Of a DNA stretch of 11,226 nt, positions 7,335 to 11,226 are shown piece by piece. The stretch lies in assembly GCA_005885565.1 (NCBI GenBank), contig VAXK01000074.1, positions 1 through 11,226 of the forward strand. The letters run 5' to 3'. This stretch comes from Actinomycetota bacterium. GTDB lineage: Bacteria > Actinomycetota > Thermoleophilia > Gaiellales > Gaiellaceae. Under the pieces are notes generated by a model. The model had not been told where the DNA came from. It worked only from the letters and a program-made list of their open reading frames with translations, and did no database searches. The first letter of the stretch is position 1; every line of letters starts with the position of its first letter. A program made the position numbers and the translations under genes.

Positions 7335-7976
7335 TTGAAGTCATGCCGGATAAGGGTTCGCGTCCATTCGACACGAGGGGGAGCCTGTGAGGAAGCTGTT
7401 CCAGTCGCGGCTGCGGTCGCCCTCGTCTCGGTCGTCGCCGCCGGCGCGGCGACGGGTCAGCCTGCGACGCCGATGTGCTTCGGCGAGCCGGCGACGATCG
7501 TCGCCACCGGGCCGGGGCCGATCTACGGCACCGAAGGGCCCGACGTCATCGTCGGGACGCCCGGCAACGACACGATCTACGGGCTCGGCGGCGACGATCT
7601 GATCTGCGGCGGGCCCGGTGACGACGCGATCTTCGGCGAGAACGGGGCCGACACCATCGACGCCGGGGCCGGGAACGACTTCGCCACCGGGAACGCGGGC
7701 GACGACAGTGTCTCGGGCTCGACCGGCGACGACGAGCTCTTCGGCGGCTTCGGCCACGACCTCGTCAAGGGCGAGGACGGCAACGACCTGCTCGTCGGCA
7801 ACTTCGGGAACGACGCGCTTCTCGGCGGCAAGGGCGACGACCTGCTCGAGGGCGACATCACGGGCGACGTCGGGCCCGCGCCGGACCCGAACCCCTGCGA
7901 CGGCCAGCAGGGGAGCGACGCCTCCTACGGCTGCGAGCAGGCGAACCAGATCGAGACCGTCCTCCCGTTTCCTTAA
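7335..7976 (+). CDS. Small exported RTX-repeat (hemolysin-type calcium-binding) protein, apparently frameshifted leader
   Basis: The open frame gives 213 residues. A hydrophobic stretch (about 21-40, VPVAAAVALVSVVAAGAATG) looks like a Sec signal core. It is followed by a short spacer and exactly twelve ungapped GGxGxDxxx nonapeptides (residues 65-172), which in known RTX proteins fold into a calcium-binding beta-roll. A Cys-containing tail (C188, C200) ends the protein; C48 and C91 are also present. The start is a problem: the only in-frame start, TTG at 7335, has no ribosome site and gives an Arg-rich leader that does not look like a signal peptide. A GTG at 7387 follows a good GAGGGGGAG site and encodes MRKL, an ideal signal n-region, but in the neighbouring frame. 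One missing base between about 7396 and 7402 would join them. No ABC exporter (type I secretion) gene is nearby, consistent with Sec export. It is probably secreted or wall-associated, role unknown. Confidence 0.8.
   Translation: MKSCRIRVRVHSTRGGACEEAVPVAAAVALVSVVAAGAATGQPATPMCFGEPATIVATGPGPIYGTEGPDVIVGTPGNDTIYGLGGDDLICGGPGDDAIFGENGADTIDAGAGNDFATGNAGDDSVSGSTGDDELFGGFGHDLVKGEDGNDLLVGNFGNDALLGGKGDDLLEGDITGDVGPAPDPNPCDGQQGSDASYGCEQANQIETVLPFP
7375..7383 (+). promoter_or_regulatory. Ribosome binding site pointing to GTG 7387 for the RTX gene
   Basis: GAGGGGGAG lies three bases before GTG 7387, whose codons GTG AGG AAG CTG read MRKL. This is the only good ribosome site near the RTX gene and argues that 7387, not 7335, is the biological start, with a frameshift shortly after. 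Confidence 0.5.
7527..7850 (+). repeat. Twelve tandem 27-bp units encoding RTX nonapeptides
   Basis: Uninterrupted run of 12 nine-residue units from GTEGPDVIV to GGKGDDLLE, each with the pattern x-x-x-G-x-D-x-x-x, so Asp recurs at every ninth position. There is no insertion or partial unit. Copies are diverged in sequence, so this is a structural repeat rather than a recent DNA amplification. Confidence 0.9.
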
Positions 7977-7987
7977 AGACACCGCAA

Positions 7988-8025
7988 CGTACGGGCCCAT
8001 CCGCCGCGGCGGATGGGCCCGTACG
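7988..8025. terminator. Perfect 38-bp palindrome, probable hairpin terminator or leader hairpin
   Basis: Left arm CGTACGGGCCCATCCGCCG is followed with no spacer by its exact reverse complement (19 + 19 bases). As RNA it would form about a 17-bp stem with a CGCG loop. It begins 12 bases after the RTX stop and ends 8 bases before the ATG of copCD. There is no T-run on either side, so if it terminates transcription it is of the U-less type seen in high-GC actinobacteria. Alternatives are an operator for a dimeric regulator, or a hairpin controlling translation of copCD. Confidence 0.6.
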
Positions 8026-8033
8026 GCTCCACA

Positions 8034-10070
8034 ATGGTGAGCGTGCGCGCCCGATACGTGCTCATCGTCGCGGCCGTCGCCGCGCTCGTCGCGCCGGCGG
8101 TCGCGTCCGCCCACGCGAATCTGGTGAGGCTCAGGCCCGCGAACGGCGGCGTCCTGGCGACGCCGCCGACCGCGGTGCGCGTGCTCTTCGACGACGCGAT
8201 CCGGCCGGGGCCGGGTATGGAGGCCGTCCGGAACGGCGGCGGCTCCGTCCTCGCCGGGCACGCATACGTCCCGCGGGGGAACCATCGCGAGCTCGTCGTC
8301 CCGCTCCGCCACGGGCTCGCCGCGGGCGACTACAGCGTCCGCTGGAGCGTCGTCTCCGACGACGGCCACAACGAGCGCGGCGTGACCGCCTTCGCCGTCG
8401 GCGCCGGCGCCGCGCGACCGACGGCGAGCCTGAGCGCCGGCGGCGCCGGGCGGACCGGCGACGTCGTCTTTCGCGTGCTCCTCTTCGCGGGCTTGCTCGC
8501 GGCCGCGGGCGCAGCCGTCTTCCGCTTCGCCGTCTGGCCGCGCGACCTCGGTGGGCGGGAGCTCTCGTTCGTCGTCCTCGTCGGATGCCTGCTCGCTGCG
8601 GCGGGAGCGGCGGGGCTCGCCCTCCGCGGCACGTCGGGAACGCGGTTCGATCTCGTGGAGTGGGCCCTCGCCGGCCTCGCGGCGGGCGGGGCCGCGCTCG
8701 CGCTGCGGTGGCTTCGCGCGGCTGCGCTCGTGGCGCTCGCCCTCGTCCCGCTGCCGACGCTCGCGGGCCACGCCCTCGACGCGAACCAGCCCTGGTGGAG
8801 CGCGCTCGCCGACGCGGTCCACCTTCTCGGCGCCTCGGTCTGGGTCGGCGGGCTCCTCGCGCTCGCCGTCGCCGTGCCCCGTGCCGCGCGCGCCCTCGAG
8901 CCGACGGCGCGCGGGCGCGTCCTCGCCGCGTCGGCGGGCCGCTTCTCGACGCTCGCGCTCGCCTCGGTCGTCACGATCGGCGCGACCGGGCTCGCGCGGG
9001 CGTTGCGGGAGCTCTCGGCCGTGCCGCAGCTCTGGAGCACGAGCTACGGGCGCACGCTCCTCGTCAAGACGGGGCTCCTCGCCTGCCTCGTCCTCCTCGG
9101 CGCGCGGAACCGCTATCGGCTCGTCCCGCGGCTGCGCGCGGCGACGGGCCGGAATCCCGCCGCCCCGCGCGCGTTCGCCGGCCTGCGGCGGAGCGTCGCA
9201 GTCGAGCTGTGCCTGCTCGCCGCCGTCGTCGGCGCGGTGGCGCTGCTCACGGAGCTTCCGCCCGGGCGGAACGCGCGCGCCGCGCCGGCACGCGCCTCGG
9301 CCACGCGCGCACCGAAGCTGCCCCCTCCGGGCGGCGTCGTGCTGGCGCGGGAGGACGGCGACCGTGCGGTAGCGCTCTCGGTGCGCCGCTCGCACGGAGC
9401 GCTGTCGCTCGTCGCGACGATCCTGAGCCCGAACGGCTTCGGCTTCGACGGCCTGCCGGTGCGGTTCTCGGCCGCCGGCCGCTCCGCGGTCGGCGCGAGC
9501 TGTGGAGCCGGCTGCTACTCGGCGTCGCTGGCGGCGCCGCGCGCCCGCGCGGTCGACGTGGTGGTGGCCGGCCGCCGCATCCGGTTCCCGGTCTACGCCG
9601 GCCGCCCGGCGCCCGGGCTCGTCATCCGCGCGACGCGCGTGTTCGACTCGCTGCGCTCCCTCGTGTACGACGAGTCGCTGGCGTCGAACCCCACTAACCG
9701 CGTCCTCACGCACTTCGAGATGGTGGCGCCGGACCGGCTGGCGTACCGGATCGTCGGAGGCCAGCACGCGGTCGTCGTCGGCGGACGCCGCTGGGACCGC
9801 TCTCCGGGTGGACGATGGATCGCGTCACCGCAATCACCGCTCCACATCCCCTCGGCGCCGTGGAGCATCGTCCGCGACGCGCGCCTGATCGGCCGGACGC
9901 CGCGGCTCTGGCGCGTCACGTTCCTCGACCCGACGGTCCCGGCGTGGTTCGACGTCGCGCTCGACCGGCGGACGCTGCGCACGCTCGACGTGCACATGAC
10001 GGCCGCCGCACATTTCATGCACGACCGCTACCGAGCGTTCGACGCGCCTCTACGAATCTCACCGCCGTAG
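8034..10070 (+). CDS. CopC-CopD copper resistance fusion with long C-terminal extension
   Basis: 678 residues. Residues 1-26 are a signal peptide (core LIVAAVAALVAPAVASA). Cleavage before H27 would expose the N-terminal histidine typical of CopC. Residues 27-122 form a CopC domain: HANLVRLRPANG, then H84 and the DDGH motif (D110, H112), fitting a Cu(II)-only site without the Met-rich Cu(I) site. Residues about 143-407 form a CopD-type domain with about eight membrane segments and conserved H246 (AGHALDANQPWW) and H263 (DAVHLLGASVWVGG). Residues about 430-520 look like a small extracytoplasmic beta domain (YtkA-like) with C490/C494. Residues about 525-672 look like a LolA/LppX-like shell ending in a His/Met cluster (H654, M655, H660, M662, H663). 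Likely role: binding periplasmic copper and moving it across the membrane. Start: ATG 8034 gives a clean signal peptide; ATG 8013 lies inside the palindrome and adds seven residues. No Shine-Dalgarno is seen, so initiation may be leaderless. The last two domain assignments are tentative. Confidence 0.9.
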   Translation: MVSVRARYVLIVAAVAALVAPAVASAHANLVRLRPANGGVLATPPTAVRVLFDDAIRPGPGMEAVRNGGGSVLAGHAYVPRGNHRELVVPLRHGLAAGDYSVRWSVVSDDGHNERGVTAFAVGAGAARPTASLSAGGAGRTGDVVFRVLLFAGLLAAAGAAVFRFAVWPRDLGGRELSFVVLVGCLLAAAGAAGLALRGTSGTRFDLVEWALAGLAAGGAALALRWLRAAALVALALVPLPTLAGHALDANQPWWSALADAVHLLGASVWVGGLLALAVAVPRAARALEPTARGRVLAASAGRFSTLALASVVTIGATGLARALRELSAVPQLWSTSYGRTLLVKTGLLACLVLLGARNRYRLVPRLRAATGRNPAAPRAFAGLRRSVAVELCLLAAVVGAVALLTELPPGRNARAAPARASATRAPKLPPPGGVVLAREDGDRAVALSVRRSHGALSLVATILSPNGFGFDGLPVRFSAAGRSAVGASCGAGCYSASLAAPRARAVDVVVAGRRIRFPVYAGRPAPGLVIRATRVFDSLRSLVYDESLASNPTNRVLTHFEMVAPDRLAYRIVGGQHAVVVGGRRWDRSPGGRWIASPQSPLHIPSAPWSIVRDARLIGRTPRLWRVTFLDPTVPAWFDVALDRRTLRTLDVHMTAAAHFMHDRYRAFDAPLRISPP

Positions 10071-10087
10071 ACTCCGCCAAACCAACC

Positions 10088-10096
10088 GAGGGAGGG
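10088..10096 (+). promoter_or_regulatory. Strong ribosome binding site of the SnoaL-like gene
   Basis: GAGGGAGGG ends four bases before ATG 10101. It is the best Shine-Dalgarno in the window and fixes the start of the SnoaL-like gene. The gap to the copCD stop is only 30 bases, so cotranscription with copCD is possible. Confidence 0.7.
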
Positions 10097-10100
10097 TCAC

Positions 10101-10532
10101 ATGGCCGATGCACGGCAGGTCGGAGCGGACTTCGTCGCCGCGTTCAACGACCACGACGAGAGCCGGATCCGCGAGCTGAACGCCGAGAACGGCGTCCTCG
10201 AAGCGCCGGGCGATGTGCGCGTCGAGGGCGGGGAGGCGGCGACGCAGTACGCGATGGCCTGGCTGAACGCGTTTCCCGACGCACGCCTCACGGTCAAGAA
10301 CGAGCTGGCCTCGGGCGACTGGGTGGCGCAGGAGTTCACCTTCGAGGGGACGCACGAGGGCACGTTGAGCGGCCCCGCCGGTGAGATCCCGGCGACGCAC
10401 CGGCGGCTGAACGGCCGAGGCGTCCAGGTCTTCCGGGTCGAGAACGACGCCGTCGTGGACACGCGCCTGTACTTCGACCAGGTCCAGATCATGACGCAGC
10501 TCGGCCTGATGCCCGAGCCGGCGCCCGCCTAG
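10101..10532 (+). CDS. SnoaL-like (polyketide cyclase / ester cyclase family) protein
   Basis: 143 residues, the usual length of a one-domain NTF2/SnoaL fold. Seen: helical start with FVAAFNDHDESRIRELNAENGVLEAPGD, then AMAWLNAFPDARLTV, ASGDWVAQEFTFEGTHEGTL, and the closing strand VFRVENDAVVDTRLYFDQVQIMTQLG, all typical of the SnoaL-like family, with D120 and D126 near the positions of the acidic pocket residues. No signal peptide. Known for the family: a few members close polyketide rings by aldol reaction, but most stand-alone members are uncharacterised, and no polyketide synthase is nearby, so polyketide cyclisation should not be assumed. The start is fixed by a strong ribosome site. It follows the copCD gene by 30 bases and converges on the membrane gene to its right, sharing CTAG at the stops. 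Confidence 0.85.
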   Translation: MADARQVGADFVAAFNDHDESRIRELNAENGVLEAPGDVRVEGGEAATQYAMAWLNAFPDARLTVKNELASGDWVAQEFTFEGTHEGTLSGPAGEIPATHRRLNGRGVQVFRVENDAVVDTRLYFDQVQIMTQLGLMPEPAPA

Positions 10533-10990
10533 GCACCCACCTTGATCTGCTGGGCCAGGACCCAGAGGCCGGCGACCGTGTAGGCGACCATCAGCGCGAC
10601 GAGCGGCGCCTGCCTCACGAGCACGAACGTCGGCCGCACGCGGCGCCGGACGGCGAGGCGGTGCGCCGCCACGACACCGAGGACGTGGCCCGCGACGATC
10701 AGCACGATCTGCGCCCACCAGACCGCGGCGGCGGGGACGACTCCCTTGCGGATCGGGTACTCGCCGAGGCCGGCCGGGTTCCAGCTGTGGCCGAACGGGT
10801 CGACGAGGACGCCGACCGTCGCCTGTCCGGCCACGAGCAGGTAGTCGAAGTAGTGCGCGGCGAAGTACACCGCGGCGATCGGGATGAGCGTCGGCGAGTA
10901 GCGGCGGGCGGCCTCGGAGACGCCGCCCTCGCCGAGGAGCGCGCAGACGAGCAGGAAGGCGAGGACGAACGCGGCGACGATCGCCACCAT
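10529..10990 (-). CDS. Integral membrane protein, C-terminal portion
   Basis: 153 residues from ATG 10990, with four predicted membrane segments (about 1-20, 33-56, 82-110, 128-147). Histidines lie in or near membrane segments (H46 in AAHYFDYLLV, H102 in VAGHVLG), and a DPFGHSWN loop (64-71) lies between segments 2 and 3. From memory, the pattern DPFG..WN, an AGHV-containing helix and YTVAGLWVLAQQ resembles the C-terminus of long actinobacterial membrane proteins often auto-annotated as fenitrothion hydrolase; this is unverified. ATG 10990 is probably not the native start: the same frame stays coding-like for another 186 bases upstream with no ATG, GTG or TTG, then meets a TAG. Its stop overlaps the converging SnoaL-like gene stop by CTAG. 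Confidence 0.65.
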   Translation of the reverse strand: MVAIVAAFVLAFLLVCALLGEGGVSEAARRYSPTLIPIAAVYFAAHYFDYLLVAGQATVGVLVDPFGHSWNPAGLGEYPIRKGVVPAAAVWWAQIVLIVAGHVLGVVAAHRLAVRRRVRPTFVLVRQAPLVALMVAYTVAGLWVLAQQIKVGA

Positions 10991-11226
10991 GAGGCCGGTG
11001 CGGAGCAGGTCGTCGTGCCGCGCGAGGAACGCCGAGTGGTCGAGGAACCAGCCCTCGAAGGCGGCGAAGCGGTTCGTCTGCGACCAGCCGTCGTAGACGA
11101 CGGTCGCGAGCGTCGCGAGTACGAAGGCGCCGCCGCCGCTCGGAAGCGCGGGGTCGCTCCGCAGGCCGGCGCCGAGCTAACGCAGGCGCACGGATCGCTC
11201 CTCCGGCGGCGTCGCGAGCCAGTCGT
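10991..11226 (-). pseudogene. Upstream part of the membrane protein gene, interrupted by an in-frame TAG
   Basis: Same frame as the neighbouring membrane protein. Reading leftward from the window edge, the translation gives DWLATPPEERSVRLR, a TAG at 11177-11179, then LGAGLRSDPALPSGGG, then a hydrophobic segment (GAFVLATLATVVYDG), SQTNRFAAFEGWF and a polar linker running into ATG 10990. Both sides of the stop look coding (G/C third positions, sensible amino acids) and the frame is unchanged across it. No usable start lies between the TAG and 10990. This fits a nonsense change or a sequencing error in one longer gene. Alternatively, a separate gene ends at 11177 and the downstream gene uses a rare CTG start. 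The gene runs off the window. Confidence 0.5.

Noticed and set aside
7301..7386. Possible sigma70-like or ECF-like promoter in the divergent gap between the persulfide dioxygenase and RTX genes
   Set aside because: TTGAAG/GATAAG and GGAAC/CGTC-like boxes are present, but the spacings (about 9-10 bases) are too short for either promoter class. The gap probably holds both promoters, but I cannot place them.
5339..7390. 683-residue plus-strand open frame opposite the minus-strand unit
   Set aside because: Arg/Ala/Gly-rich translation without domains. It lies opposite two genes with clear catalytic motifs, and long antisense frames are expected at this GC content.
7527..7850. CRISPR-like or VNTR periodicity of 27 bases
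   Set aside because: The period comes from protein nonapeptides; there are no identical direct repeats with unique spacers.
7341..9767. 808-residue minus-strand open frame opposite RTX and copCD
   Set aside because: Low-complexity charged translation, no recognisable motif. The plus strand carries RTX repeats and CopC/CopD signatures.
1..11226. Mobile elements, tRNA, rRNA, toxin-antitoxin or defence genes
   Set aside because: No transposase, integrase, terminal inverted repeats, tRNA-like folds or known defence domains found on reading both strands. The STAND-like ATPase here carries a cyclase and TPRs and has no effector partner, so a defence role is not supported.

Overview
The window is very GC-rich, with G/C-dominated third codon positions, GTG and TTG starts, and genes packed with almost no spacers. 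Together with the gene families present (an ACT-type threonine deaminase, a cyclase-AAA-TPR protein, a CopC-CopD fusion, an RTX protein with a Sec-like leader), this suggests a deep-branching actinobacterium such as a Thermoleophilia/Gaiella-type soil lineage. That taxonomic placement is inference; no rRNA, tRNA or ribosomal protein gene is present to test it.

Layout. (1) 2-4419, plus strand: an ACT-domain threonine ammonia-lyase overlaps by one base a 1077-residue class III adenylate cyclase / AAA ATPase / TPR protein. (2) 4416-7300, minus strand: a three-gene unit read leftward. It comprises a persulfide dioxygenase with two rhodanese domains (CstB-like), an alpha/beta hydrolase overlapping its 3' end, and an unrecognised membrane protein with a C-terminal IPT/TIG domain. 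(3) 7335-7976, plus strand: a small exported RTX-repeat protein whose leader peptide appears frameshifted. It is followed by a perfect 38-bp palindrome. (4) 8034-10070, plus strand: a CopC-CopD copper-handling fusion with an unusual long C-terminal extension, followed by a SnoaL-like protein (10101-10532). (5) 10529 to the window end, minus strand: a multi-pass membrane protein whose frame is interrupted by an in-frame TAG.

How the genes relate: the threonine deaminase and cyclase are probably cotranscribed. The minus-strand unit looks like a sulfane-sulfur (persulfide) oxidation gene with two companions of unknown role. CopC-CopD is a periplasm/membrane copper system. No mobile element, CRISPR array, prophage gene or RNA gene was seen. 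I do not see a clearly new multi-gene system. The most unusual items are an ungapped internal duplication in the IPT membrane protein, the palindrome abutting the copCD start, a His/Met cluster in the CopCD tail, the frameshifted RTX leader, and the interrupted membrane gene at the right edge. All intergenic gaps are under 100 bases.
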